From Papilionanthe hookeriana x Papilionanthe teres (Eukaryota; Streptophyta; Magnoliopsida; Asparagales; Orchidaceae): DNA of 64,000 nt. The DNA lies in assembly GCA_022702705.1 (NCBI GenBank), contig CM040428.1, forward strand, positions 95,862,805 through 95,926,804. The letters run 5' to 3'. Below, one piece after another: positions 21,719 to 32,109 of this stretch. The translations under genes and the position numbers were made by a program. Below the pieces are notes generated by a model. That model saw nothing but the letters and a program-made list of their open reading frames with translations. It was not told the origin of the DNA and did not search any database. How positions within the stretch are numbered: position 1 is the stretch's first letter; every line of letters starts with the position of its first letter.

Positions 21719-22084
21719 TTGGAAACAATGGATAGAGGAAATCATGGAAATGAGGTAAGAGATAAATCTCTCAAAGATCCTCAACCTTTTTTTAATGGTT
21801 TTATTGTTGTTAGTATGGAGAGATTGTTTAGTCGTTTGGAAAAGATTGAAGTTGAACTTCAAAGTATTGGGAATTGTTTGCATGAAATGTATCATCAAAT
21901 TGAACACATGGAATGTCAAACAAAACTTCTATTTGATCATATGGCGGCCTATCAAGACGCTCAAGTAGCAATGTACGCGAAGAACAAGTGGATCGATGAA
22001 AAGTCACCTTTGGAATTTCTAAGGGTGTTGGTTTTCTATCTCGGCGGTCCTAGTGAACTTCATTGCAAAAGAGATGGAAATTAA
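21719..22084 (+). CDS. Uncharacterised 121-aa ORF between integrase and PF20167-type ORF
   Basis: An intact ORF with ATG at 21719, in an element whose other genes are all broken. Residues about 33-75 have a heptad-like hydrophobic pattern (ERLFSRLEKIEVELQSIG, then CLHEMYHQIEHME), suggesting a coiled coil; no catalytic motif or membrane segment is apparent. It lies behind the candidate internal promoter at 21634. I do not recognise the family; it may be an Athila accessory or an N-terminal piece of the env-like protein. Element B2 is cut by an LTR before this position, so no second copy can be compared here. Confidence 0.5.
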   Translation: METMDRGNHGNEVRDKSLKDPQPFFNGFIVVSMERLFSRLEKIEVELQSIGNCLHEMYHQIEHMECQTKLLFDHMAAYQDAQVAMYAKNKWIDEKSPLEFLRVLVFYLGGPSELHCKRDGN

Positions 22085-22873
22085 AGATCGGTGGTAAATA
22101 TATCTCTTATGTGTTATAAGTGTGATTGAGTCAAGTTCTAGTGTGTCGATTATCTAATTTGTGTGTTTGCTTTATTGTTCAATGTGTGTTGTTGGATTTG
22201 GAATTTGCTTTGAAATTTAGTTGTTTATGTTGTTTATAAAATGATGAACCTTGTTATAGTCTTGTTATGGAATTCAGTGAGTTTGGAATGAAAATTATGA
22301 ATTGGAATTGAAGAGTTTAGTTAAATTTCGTGTTTGAAATGTGGATCTTAGTTATCATTTTAAATTGATTGTGGAAATATTTGGAGAATATAAATTGGAT
22401 TAAAACTCTTATAAGTGTAATTAGGAGTCAATTTTGACAAGTTTTTGTGGAAAATATAAAATTTAAATAGAATTTTTGGAAAGGTGAGTCTGTCGCCTAG
22501 GCGCTGGTTTGGCCTGAACCTGAAACTTCATCTTCCTAAACACCCCCATGCCATTTTTGACGCCTAAGCTTCCCTTTCTCTGGTTTTCACGAAAAGAGAC
22601 CCTAGAGATCCCATTTGAGGCCAGATTTTCAAGTTTTTGAGCTTGAAATCACTCAATTTCTTCATCCTAAGGTCAGATATAGATTCTAAACCAATCATTT
22701 TCGATTTTCACCATAGATTTTGCTCACATTGAAGAAAACTGAAATTTTGAGAAAAAATTTGATTTTTAGAGTTAAATCCATGAATTTTTAAGCTCTTTCA
22801 AGTTTGAAAAGCTTTAATTAGTATATTTTCTTTGATCCTATGAATTTATTTTGTGTTTTTATTTCACGTTTAG
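22085..22873 (+). other. Spacer before env-like ORF, with one GGCGCC motif
   Basis: AT-rich, no convincing ORF. The motif GTCGCCTAGGCGCTGG is at 22491-22508. The related spacer of element B2 (56108-56774) has motif plus TATAAA. Just before the ATG, TTTTTATTTCACGTTTAG resembles a 3' splice site; in B2 the AG is changed to AA. Confidence 0.5.
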
Positions 22874-24033
22874 ATGGCTCCCAAATCGAAGCGAGGAAAG
22901 GAATTAGAAAATTTTGATCGTAGCAAGTTTGTCACTACCGCTGCACATTTATGGTATAATGATTTTGCTACGACTCAGAATTTTATCTCGAAATGAAGTT
23001 TTTACAATCTGAGAGGAAGAATTGAGGAAACGATTGTTGCACTCAACTGACAACAATTCTTCTATTTTACTGCTTTTGCTGTTATCCCTGTGGTTAAGGA
23101 GTTTTATGCCAATTTCATGGATGTTGAAGAGTACGAAATTTTTGTTAGAGGAGTTGGAGTAGGATTCACTCCCGAGCATATCAACATTTTCTACGGCCTT
23201 CCGCCGAACATCGAGTGTTATTACTCTAGATTATCTCCATTTAAGGGAGATTTAGATATGATTATTGCTTACCTGACTGTTGGTACTGGAGCTTGGAAGA
23301 TCTGGAATAGAAAAAGGGTAAATTTTTAATCTTCTAAGCTTAATGGTGTTTCAAAGGCATGGCACTACTTTATTTCGGTTCGTCTCCTTCCATCCAATCA
23401 TTTGAGCGAGGTTACTAAGGATAGAGCTATCCTAAACTATTGCATTCAGGAGAAGAAACCGATTGATGTAGTAAGTATCATTTATGAATCTGTAGAGGCC
23501 ACTGCTCGTTCTAGCACTTCTGTTGGACTTGGATTTCCATCTTTGATATATTTTCTGTGTGAAAGTACTGGAGTAGTTGCTAAGCTTTCTGAGGAAAAGC
23601 TCAAGTCTATAAAGCCCATAGGAAGAGAGAGCGTCAGTATCTATGATCGACTTCGAGGTAAGAGTTCTGCTGCACCTTCTAGTTCATTACCTGATTCTGG
23701 TAGAGCTTCTACTTCTAGACCTTCTACATTAGCTGTTGAGCCACCATCTAGTTTCTGGGAGTACATGCATGATCAGTTTTTGGAGCAGCAGAATGAGTTA
23801 CTTCTAACTCATTGTAGAGTAGATACGATCGATAAGAGGATCGATCATCTCTCTGAGTATACCCAAACGAAGAGTGATTATGATGCTGAGTATTCTGAGT
23901 CTTTAGTTAGATTCCTGATGGGTGACATGATGTTCAGCTTCCTTCTTGTCCAAGATTTTCATCGTATGTTGATCCGGAGGGTATGGAATTTTCTTTTGGA
24001 GATGACGATGACGAGGCTACAGACAGTGATTAG
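22874..24033 (+). pseudogene. Athila env-position ORF with 'putative plant transposon protein' (PF20167-like) domain, B1 copy
   Basis: ATG at 22874 opens a frame with MAPKSKRGKE, then FYANFMDVEEYEIFVRG, FTPEHINIFYGLP, LNGVSKAWHYFIS, RAILNYCI and SVGLGFPSLIYFLC. That is the core seen in the PF20167-type domain. A Ser/Pro-rich stretch, a helical part and an acidic tail GDDDDEATDSD follow, with the stop at 24031-24033. Stops occur near 22995, 23050 and 23328 and a frameshift near 23920. No signal peptide or clear transmembrane helix was seen, so 'env-like' describes position only. B2 (56775-57937) is its paralogue. Confidence 0.82.
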
Positions 24034-25446
24034 TAGCCAGATTTACCTCTTGAGATGTGTGACTCTGTTTTTAGTTTATTTCTTGTTTGTTAGTACTGAT
24101 TAGTGTGATTGTATTATTATTTGCAAGTGTTGATTTGTTTAAGTAACTTTGTGTGAACTTTTGATATTGAGATTGTTTTAGAGTATCTGTTATGTTATGT
24201 GTTTAAGACTGAAATTTAGATAAAATTTTATTTTCTATGATAAATGTTTATTTCTGTTTCAGCCTACTGCTTAGAATTCATGAATAGTTACTAATTTTGC
24301 ATGTTTTAATTAAATTTTTTTTTAGAAATTAACTCCTGGTCTGCAAGCTTTTCTATATATGCTTAATTATTTCAGTTATATTCCCATTAAAGCATGTGAA
24401 GGATTAGAAATGAGTTTTTCCTTACTGCATTATCACTGTACCTAGATAAACTCCTTTTTATTTCTTTCTCTCATGCTTTAGAAAATTTTATGATTCATTT
24501 ATATACTAAAGTTGAAGTTTGGGGGAAGGAAAAACATTTTTTCAAATTTAAATATTGTTTGTCTTTAATGAACTAATATTTTCTTTAAAAATGTTAACAT
24601 AACATAATGAATGAAAAATTTATTTAAGAATACTTAAATTTTTGAATTTATAAATAATTTAGTAAACTTAACTAAAATTTCAATAATTTTGATTTATTTT
24701 AAGAATAGAATTATTTAACTTAAAGAATAATAAGATTAAGAGTTTTTCTATTTATAGTAAAGAGAATTGTATCTTAGAAATACTAAGGAATCAAGATTAT
24801 TACCTGAAAAGGAAAAGATTGAAATAAGTTTTGAAAAATACTTATTAATAATGTCATATTTATTAAGTAAAAAAAATGTATAAGTTTTTAAATATAAATT
24901 AAGGATAGTGAAGTTCAAAATCATTAATAGACTATCCAAAAATAGTAATCCTCACAAATATAAAAAAAAGAGGAGGATTGAAAAATATCCTTTAAAAAAA
25001 GAAAAAAAAAGCAGAAAAAAAAAGAAATGTGAGGAGAAACTTGAGGAAATGCCTAATAAAAAATTTGCTTCACTAGAATTATCTTATAGTAAGATAAGCA
25101 ATTACTTTTGTTTTAACTTAATTTTTATGTACAATTATTTTTACTAAAAAAATGTTTCGGGAAAATCTTTATCTTGTAAATATTCTATGTGACCTTAAAA
25201 TGATAAATTACAATTATTCTTAAAATAAATGAAAAATTGGAAGTCTAATGATTTGATAGTTAAATATTTTTTAAATTCTTAAAATTAACCTTAATTAGTG
25301 AATTTTAGTTGATGATTTGCTAAAGCTTTTATAAAACCAAAAATTAAAAGAAATCTTAAATATTTAAACTTCATTTCAAATGTTATATGTTTTATGTAAT
25401 TAAAAGGGTTACTTGAGGACAAGTAACATTTAAGTTTGGCGGAATT
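24034..25446 (+). other. 3' non-coding region of B1 with internal and terminal polypurine tracts
   Basis: AT-rich. A PPT-like AGTTTGGGGGAAGGAA lies at 24516-24531, about 0.9 kb before the normal PPT (AAGTTTGGCGGAATTT, 25432-25446) that abuts LTR2. A short frame at 24908-25147 resembles one at 58778-58996 in B2. Confidence 0.6.
24908..25147 (+). pseudogene. Small Lys-rich ORF in the 3' region of B1
   Basis: Reads KFKIINRLS...KKKRR...EEKLEEMPNKK...SLELSY and matches the B2 frame at 58778-58996 along its length. The B2 start ATG is AGG here, so B1 may lack a start. Function unknown; possibly only shared ancestry of non-coding sequence. Confidence 0.35.
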
Positions 25447-27273
25447 TGATCCACTTTAAAAATACCCATTTTTATGCCTTATTTATGATTCAATGCTTAA
25501 GAATGTTACTCTTTAATGAAAGATATTTTTTTTTTGGATGTAGGTGATAAAAAGAAGAGTTCAAGAAGGAAAAAGGAGCAAAAAGAAGCAAAAATGGAGC
25601 TAAAAGAGCAAAGTTGTCAAGATTGTAGGCCTGGCGTCTAGGCGCCAGAATCCGGCACCTAAGCGCTAGTTCGATACAGACACAGACAAGATTTTTGACG
25701 ACTTTGGGCAGTTATTTTGACGGTGTTATGCGATTATTAGAGCTTCTAGAAGACTAGAAGTTACTCCTAATATATAGGACATGTGATATAATGCATCTGG
25801 ACGCAGGGAAACAGTTTTAATCGCAAAGAGGTGCAACCTAAAGTGAAGAGGTGTGAAGACCGGGTATCGGAGTCCGGCGCCTAAGCACCAGATCCCGGCG
25901 CCTAGGCGCGACAGTTACCTTCTAGAAGATACATTGTATTTTGATGAATTTTGAAGAACTCTATAAATAGGAGCTCATTCTATAGAGAAAATCGCCCCTT
26001 TCACCCTTCTAGCATCCATTAGTCCCCAAGCACTATATAGCCATCCAATCATTTTAGGGAGCCACCTTCTTTATTATTTATTGAGTTTATTTTTAATTTA
26101 TTTTGAGTGTTAAGTATGAGATTATTAGTGTTGTTGCTATTTAAGTCTTTCATCATTGCATTGAAGTCTGTAGGAGTCAGTGGATCACTTGAAGGAACAT
26201 TCCAGATAAGTATTTGTAACTTGGTTCAAAGTTTTATAAATATGTTTTGTTGTGTGAATTCAATGTGTTCTGAGTAGTTAGTTTTCTTTCTCCTTTCAAC
26301 TATGGAAAGATAACAAGATAATTAAACTTTGTTGGAGAATTTAATTTAAAATATTTATAAAAATTGTGAGAATATTAATACCTGATCTTAGTTTACATTT
26401 TAATCTGGCCATTTAAATTGTTAAAACCTGTTGAAGAATTTTGAGACCTATCCGGAGATGAGTTCTTAACTAGTAGATATCACATGAATCCTTGGGTAGT
26501 CGAGGGCTTTATGCGGGTTATTCAAGGAGAAGTGGGAATAAATAAGAAGATATGATTTATTGGGCGTAGAATTAATTAGTTTTTAGAGTGACAGACTAAA
26601 TTCTAATAATTTGATTTATAGAAAGGGAACGGGTCACTGGTAGGGTTGACCATAGCTACCCTTGGACATCTAGTAGTGTGAGCCTAGATTAAACCATTCT
26701 ACTAATAAAACATCCTGAACCGATCTATAGATTAGTCAATGTTCTTTATGCTTGGACCAAAGGGTAAAGAATAGGAATACTTCTATTTGACATAATACCA
26801 TAATCTAAATTCTCTACAAATGATAATTATTCTAAAAATCATGGATTAGTTGAAAAGGAGAAAGTTGTTTTATTTATACCTGCATTAATATTTATTTTAG
26901 TATTTCTTACTACATTTAATACAAATTTTATTAAATTTAAAATCTAAATCATTAAAAAAAATGAAAATAATAATTATTTTTAATTTTAAAAAATCTAAAA
27001 ATATTACTTAATATTCTAAAAATCTTCCCTGTGGGATTGATAACTAGGCCTCCACTAGAGCCCTGTATTACTTGATACGATACGTATACTTGCGTTTGAA
27101 ATTGTGACTTTTACAAATTATAAATATCTAAATATAAATTCATAAAATCTTTCATAAGTAAAATCACATCAATCTTTTGGTGCCGCTGTCAGTGATTAAA
27201 TCTTCTAGCATTGGTATCAACATCTTGTATTTGAAAGTATATATAAAGCCCCGTTAGGCTGAGTCACGCATCA
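25447..27273 (+). mobile_element. 3' LTR of Athila element B1
   Basis: TGATCCACTTTAA start, GGCGCC motifs at 25632-25669 and 25873-25911, TATAAATA at 25962-25969. It ends GTCACGCATCA directly before GACAA, and carries the same 102-base extension with a buried PBS as LTR1. Confidence 0.93.
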
Positions 27274-27278
27274 GACAA
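27274..27278. repeat. Target-site duplication GACAA of B1, right copy
   Basis: Exact match to 18613-18617. Confidence 0.95.
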
Positions 27279-27955
27279 CCCGCTCCTTGAAGAACTCTAG
27301 AACTTGTTGTGCTGTGACCTGTTGTAATGGAATGGCCTCTGGCCATTTTGAAAAGTTATGTATAGGGACGAGAATGAACCTGTGTCCTTTAGAAGAAGGA
27401 GGGTCTATCTATACCCGAACACTCAAATGGCCACGATGCAATCGTGGGGTGTAGAACATTCGAAAGTTAGTGCAGAACAACTCCATGTACTTGACATTGA
27501 TGACATTTCTTAGTTGTGTCCATGCGGTCTGTCATCATTGTCGACCAGTAGTATCTGAGTCTCTAGATTTTCATTTTCATTTTTGGTCCTGACTGGTGTG
27601 CTCCGCACAATCTAGTGTGAACCTCTTTGATGATATTCTGTTCTTCTACTTTGCCAAGACACATAAGCTACATCTGGTCGAAGGATCTTCTGTACAGAAT
27701 GCTGTTAATTAACGTCTACGACATTGCTCTTTCCTGTATCTGGTGTACTGTAGACTTATCTTTCGTTAGCTTTGCAGTCTGAAAATATTATGTTATTGGC
27801 TGACGCCAGTCTGACGTGTCATCGGTTATTGTAGTTGCTAGTCTTTCATTTCCCAGTTCGTGTAAAGTGTTGAGGTCTATTTATGAGAGAACCCGACATC
27901 CTCGTATAGTGGACATGTGAATTCTTTAGCCAGTTTAGCTAAAGCATCTACGTAA
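27279..27955 (-). pseudogene. Ogre/Tat integrase, N-terminal part and first half of core
   Basis: Minus strand next to the insertion reads HRFILVPIHNFSKWPEAIPL then EFFKERVV, continuing after B1 with YRFGVP at 18612. That join is the normal integrase core. The usual DYFSKW has become HNFSKW. The N-terminal zinc-binding region (27500-27950) is riddled with stops and only traceable in patches. Confidence 0.75.
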
Positions 27956-27958
27956 GCT

Positions 27959-28327
27959 TTATCTGCTCAGGGGAATTCTATATAATGTTTCATTGGGAAT
28001 TCGCTCCAGCAGTTTCATTGTGTATTTGTGATAATCCGCTAATCTTGGTTTCATAATTTTGTACTGTCCTACCACTTTCTCAATGACGAGCTGTGAGTCA
28101 CCATAAACGACAACGTTAGTTATGTCCATTAAAATTGCAAATTCCAGACTTGTAATCAAGGCTTCGTACTCTGCTTCATTGTTAGTGCATGGTTCTATTA
28201 GGTGGTAGGAGATGCTTAGCATTTCCCGATTTGGTATCATGAAGATCAGACCAATACCTGCCCTGCCTGGTATTATTGTATGTTGTCCCTTATCTTTTCT
28301 GGCTGAAGAACCACCGTCAAAGTACAT
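27959..28327 (-). pseudogene. Archaeal-type second RNase H (aRH) of the Ogre/Tat polyprotein
   Basis: An open stretch with MYFDGGSSARKDKG (first Asp), NNEAEYEALITSLEFA (Glu) and VVVYGDSQLVI (second Asp): the catalytic D-E-D of an RNase H fold distinct from the Ty3 RNase H just upstream in the polyprotein. Known: a second, archaeal-type RNase H between RNase H and integrase defines the Tat lineage. This segment has no internal stop. Confidence 0.88.
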
Positions 28328-28441
28328 TTCCCAATGTCATGTATTCGGGTCCTCTACTAGTAGTATTTGCTCGTCGAGTTGTTCGTCGTCAAGCGGAGAC
28401 CCAGCTGGTAGTGGGTACGCAGCAAGGAAATCTGCTAGAAT

Positions 28442-28780
28442 CTACCCTTTGATAACGCGATGGGCCACGAAAGTTATGTCAAATTGTAATAGTATCATCA
28501 ACCATCTTGCAAGACATCCAGAAAGAGTAGGTTGGGTCATCAAATATTGTAATGGATTAACTTTCAAAATTAGATTTACCTTATGAGATAACATGTAATG
28601 TCTAAGCTTCTGAACAGCGAAAATTAAAGCTAGACAATGTTTCTCAATAGGAGGATACTTTATTTCCACCGGTATTAGACGTCGACTCAAGTAGTAGAGT
28701 GCATTTTCTTTACTTTCATCATTGACTTGTGCAAGGAGAGCTCCGAGGGAGTTGTCTAAGGTCGTGGTATAAAGTATCAA
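28442..28780 (-). pseudogene. Ty3-type RNase H domain of the Ogre/Tat polyprotein
   Basis: ALLAQVNDE..ENALYYLSRRL..VEIKYPPIEKHCLALIFA..KLRHYML..HKVNLI is the RT-connected RNase H region. The segment is open for 112 codons and follows RT directly (a stop at 28790 separates them). Confidence 0.82.
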
Positions 28781-28789
28781 CGGTCTACC

Positions 28790-29981
28790 CTAGATAGGGG
28801 CTGCCAGAACGGGTGGTGTCATAAGATATCGTTTAATATTTTGGAAGGCCTGTTGGCATTTCTCTTCCCAAATAAATTTGGCGTCCTTTTTAATTAATGC
28901 CGAGAAAGGCCGACACCTCCCCGACATATTAGATATAAAGCATCTTAGGTATGCTAGTTTTCCTTGAAAAGAGCGTAGTTGTTTCAAGGTTTTAGGTGGA
29001 GGCATTTCTATGATGGCTTTAATCTTCTCTGGATCAATTTCAATTCCCCGATGACGGATAACGAACCCTAGAAATTTCCCAGAGTTAACGCCGAAGGCGC
29101 ATTTTAAGGGATTCTTCTTAAGATTATATTGTCGTGATCGTTCGAACACGATCCTCAAATCACATAGGTGGTCTCCTTGTACTTTGCTTCTGATGACCAA
29201 ATCATCCACGTAGTATTCCACTTGGTTATGGATCAAAGATCCTTGTCATTGCCCGCTGGTAGGTTGCATCGGCGTTCTTCAGGTTGAATGGCATTACGGT
29301 GTAGCATTAAATTCCAATTGGCTTTCTAAAAGCTGTATGTGTTGCAACTTATAGAGCCATCTTGATTTGATTGTATCCCGAAGATCCATCCATGAAGGAG
29401 AAAATCTCGTGTGATGACGCACTGTCCACCATTAATTTAGGTATCGGTAAACGGAATTTGTCTTTTGGACATGCTTTGTTTAAATCTCTGAAGTCAACGC
29501 ATACCCAAATTTATCCAATTTTCTTCTTAACTGGTACGAAATTGGCTAGCCATGTCAGATACTGCTCTTCTCGGATGAAATTAGCATCTATTAATTTTTT
29601 TATTTTTGTTGTAACTTGTTGTTCTATGTGAAGACACATTCTTCGAGGTGCTTGTTTTATTGGTGTCGTATTTTTATCCACCCCCAGGCGGTGTACTGTG
29701 ACCTCTGGGGATAGTCCTGACATTTCATCATAACTCCAAGCGAAGCAATCTTTGTATTCCATCAATAATTCAAGCAAGTTTGTAACCTCTACTTTGTTGA
29801 GTAGAGAACTTATGAAAGTTGGTCGGGGCTGCTCCTCAGTCTCGAGATTGATTTCTTTAAGTTCATTCATTATTGTCTTAATTTCTTCTTCGAACTCTGG
29901 TAGAGCATTGTCGATTGTAGAATCATCAAAATCTTCTTTTATGTCGAAGAAAATTTCATCTGACTGGCTAGTAATAACCAT
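28790..29981 (-). pseudogene. Reverse transcriptase of the Ogre/Tat element
   Basis: N-terminal part 29511-29981: VHRLGVDKNTTPIKQAPRRM, IKKLIDANFIREEQYLTWLANFVPVKKK, then degraded motifs (DFRDLNKACPKD) across 29240-29510. C-terminal part 28790-29236: YYVDDLVIRSK (catalytic YVDD), NPLKCAFGV..GKFLGFVI..RGIEIDP, and the thumb/connection region with FQGKLAYLRCFISN. Domain order and motifs are diagnostic of gypsy RT; several stops and a frame loss occur in the palm. Confidence 0.88.
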
Positions 29982-30072
29982 GCAAAATCTCGAATCATCA
30001 ACAGGTCCTACTGCTCTAAATCCAAGACCCTCTTTTGAATTGAGTTTTTGTCCTTTTGTATTCCATAATTTT

Positions 30073-30489
30073 TCAAAAAAGTTGTAGCTTATCTTTCGAC
30101 ATTTGTTTTGGTATGCGTCCTTGTTGAATTAAATTTTGTACACAAGGCGAAAAGTAACCAAAAGGTAATTCCATTAATTCATTATCATTTTTCTCCAGGT
30201 TTACAACAGGTGTAAAGGTAGAAAAAGAAGCTCTGTAGAACTTGATGGGTTTGATCCCATCATTATGAACTTGCTTGACCTCCAGACCCTCGACCTTTTG
30301 AGAATTGATTGGAGTCAAGGTCATGGCTTGAACATAATGGTTGATTCGATCATACATTGACTCGTATTCACTTTTTGTTGTTGTATCTTCCAAAGTGATC
30401 TCGAACTGAGGTTTCTTCTGGTTAATTATCATCATTTCTTTTTCCTCTTCGGAGCTTTCTTCTGTGTCGATGTTCATTGTTGGCTTCAT
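30073..30489 (-). pseudogene. Ogre polyprotein linker between protease and RT
   Basis: 138 open codons with an acidic start (ESSEEEKEMM) and MELPFGYFSPCVQNLIQQGRIP near the end. I recognise no catalytic motif; position between protease and RT suggests a spacer of the polyprotein. Ogre elements are known to carry an intron in this part; I could not place its borders. Confidence 0.5.
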
Positions 30490-30757
30490 CTGTCCAACAA
30501 GCTAGTAAGTTCTTCCTCGTCCACGTCCCCGGCGTTGACCTTGGATGAGTGAGCTAGAAGAACCTCTACTGCCTCGTGGTAAAGGGGTGGTGGGAGATTG
30601 TTGAAGTGGAGCACCATGGTTCTATTCTTGCGGCCTTTTTCGGTCTGTAATTTTGTTTGTCAAAACATCTCTGGAGAAAATTATCTTCTTTGTGGAGTGT
30701 AGAAGGCAGCGTCCTCGTGGATGCCTACTTCATGTTTTGAGAATGGATGTAGATACC

Positions 30758-31360
30758 CTATGATGCAAATTTTCTTCCATTCTTATAGTATTTGATGCAC
30801 TGATGTAGAGAAGATCGAACCATGTTATACTCGTTAAGCCACGGTCGACTAAGTAGAGTGTTTAATGAAGTTTCAGCGTCGATGATATGGAATTTGGCGG
30901 TTGTTACTAGATCTCCAACCTTCATCTGTAGCGTAATTGATCCCAAGGATCTTTCTCCCCTCTGATTGAAGCCTCTTAGAATCATCTTGTCCGTAGAAAG
31001 TTCTCGAGTGTCGATGTCCAAGTATGCTAATGTATGTAAAGTCAATATATTGAGAGAAGCACATGGAGCAACTAGAACTCTAGAGAGCACATACTTGCCG
31101 ATGTTAACGGAGATGTAGAGCGGTTGGCTGTTATCGGCTGTACCAAGTAGTAAGTCGTCATCGGTGAAGGTCACACCGGGTTGTTCTCCCAAAGTACAAA
31201 CTCCATTTGAGGATGAGCTGGCCAAGTGAGTTAAGCATATTTCTGGGTCGAGCAAAGCTCTAACCATATTTTCTCTCATCTCCTTGGATATGATCAGAGC
31301 GTCGTAGATGCTTAGCTTGGCCGGCAACTTCCTACGATGTTCTAGGACATTATAATCCAC
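30758..31360 (-). pseudogene. Retropepsin-like protease of the Ogre/Tat element, active-site Asp lost
   Basis: The domain reads LYISVNIGKYVLSRVLVAP then CASLNILTLHTL. In working members the motif is about VDxGASxNILP; here DxGAS has become APCAS, so the catalytic Asp and Gly are missing. Downstream FHIIDAETSLNTLLSRPWL is the conserved retropepsin flap-to-hydrophobic segment (typical DxxxxxNxLLGRPWL). Frame is open for 200 codons. Confidence 0.8.
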
Positions 31361-31384
31361 TTAATTTGAATTTCTATTTTCTTC

Positions 31385-31887
31385 TCAAACTTGTATCTCT
31401 TCCGTTGCTAGAGGCGGTTGCTCTTGGATAATAACTTGTCTTTCTTTATCTGTTGGCGATGTTATTAGAGGTAATACTTTCCCACTTATGAGGTTCACCT
31501 CTGTTATTTCCTCCTTTACTAGAGCCAGAGGATCTTCTAGTGTCGTAATCAGTTTTTCTTGTGTTAACTCTGTATCTGAACTATCCAAGTTGATCGAAGT
31601 TCCTTTGCAATCGAGGATTGGTTCCCATCCTCTGAAGGTTCATAGCTGGTACTGTCGATGTTTTCCTCTTTGTTGAAGTTCTCGTCGGAAGTTAATGTGA
31701 TTTGAGGATCGGTTTGGGAACCAAAATCGAGGATAGATTGGTCGTGGTTAGTTACGTCATTAGTAGAAACAACCAAAACGTAACCAAAATTAAAATCATT
31801 AGATCCAAAAGAGCCCGGAAGGGCACAGACATAATGGTACAGTGTCAGGGGTTCGAGTGATTTGATCTCTGAATCTGAAACAACCAA
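31385..31887 (-). pseudogene. Acidic gag-protease linker of the Ogre-like element
   Basis: Two overlapping frames (31564-31887 and 31385-31588), rich in Glu, Asp, Ser and Thr, joined by a frameshift near 31575. No known domain. Confidence 0.45.
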
Positions 31888-32109
31888 TCAAACCGGGGCA
31901 ACCTCTATCCTACCCTTTGTGCTATCGTCCTTGGTTCCTCGCACGATATCCTTCTTCTTCAGTTTCAGTAGTTGTGAAGAATCCCCTATCTCGGTCTTTG
32001 TCTTGGGCTGTTCCTGTGGTGAACACTGAACGACAACTCGCTTCGGGTCTGATCAAATCTGATCCAAAGCTCTTTTGAGGTCATCCTAGGTCGTACTCCA
32101 TCCTCCTTT

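Larger units (their letters stand above)
18618..27273 (+). mobile_element. Athila-type Ty3/gypsy element B1, internally deleted, nested in the Ogre integrase
   Basis: Two LTRs (18618-20477 and 25447-27273) share start TGATCCACTTTAA, TATA box, GGCGCC motifs and end GTCACGCATCA, and a perfect GACAA duplication flanks the whole. The interior holds only integrase, a small ORF and the PF20167-type ORF; gag, protease and RT are absent. It therefore depended on proteins made elsewhere or lost that region afterwards. LTRs differ visibly but modestly (more alike than the Ogre LTR pair), in line with later insertion. Confidence 0.93.

Noticed and set aside
22874..24033. A DNA transposon transposase, as some family names suggest
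   Set aside because: No DDE/DDD motif or terminal inverted repeats; it lies in the env position of an Athila-type element with LTRs and a target duplication.
22874..24033. A true retroviral envelope protein
   Set aside because: No signal peptide, no clear transmembrane or fusion segment; only the position after integrase recalls env.
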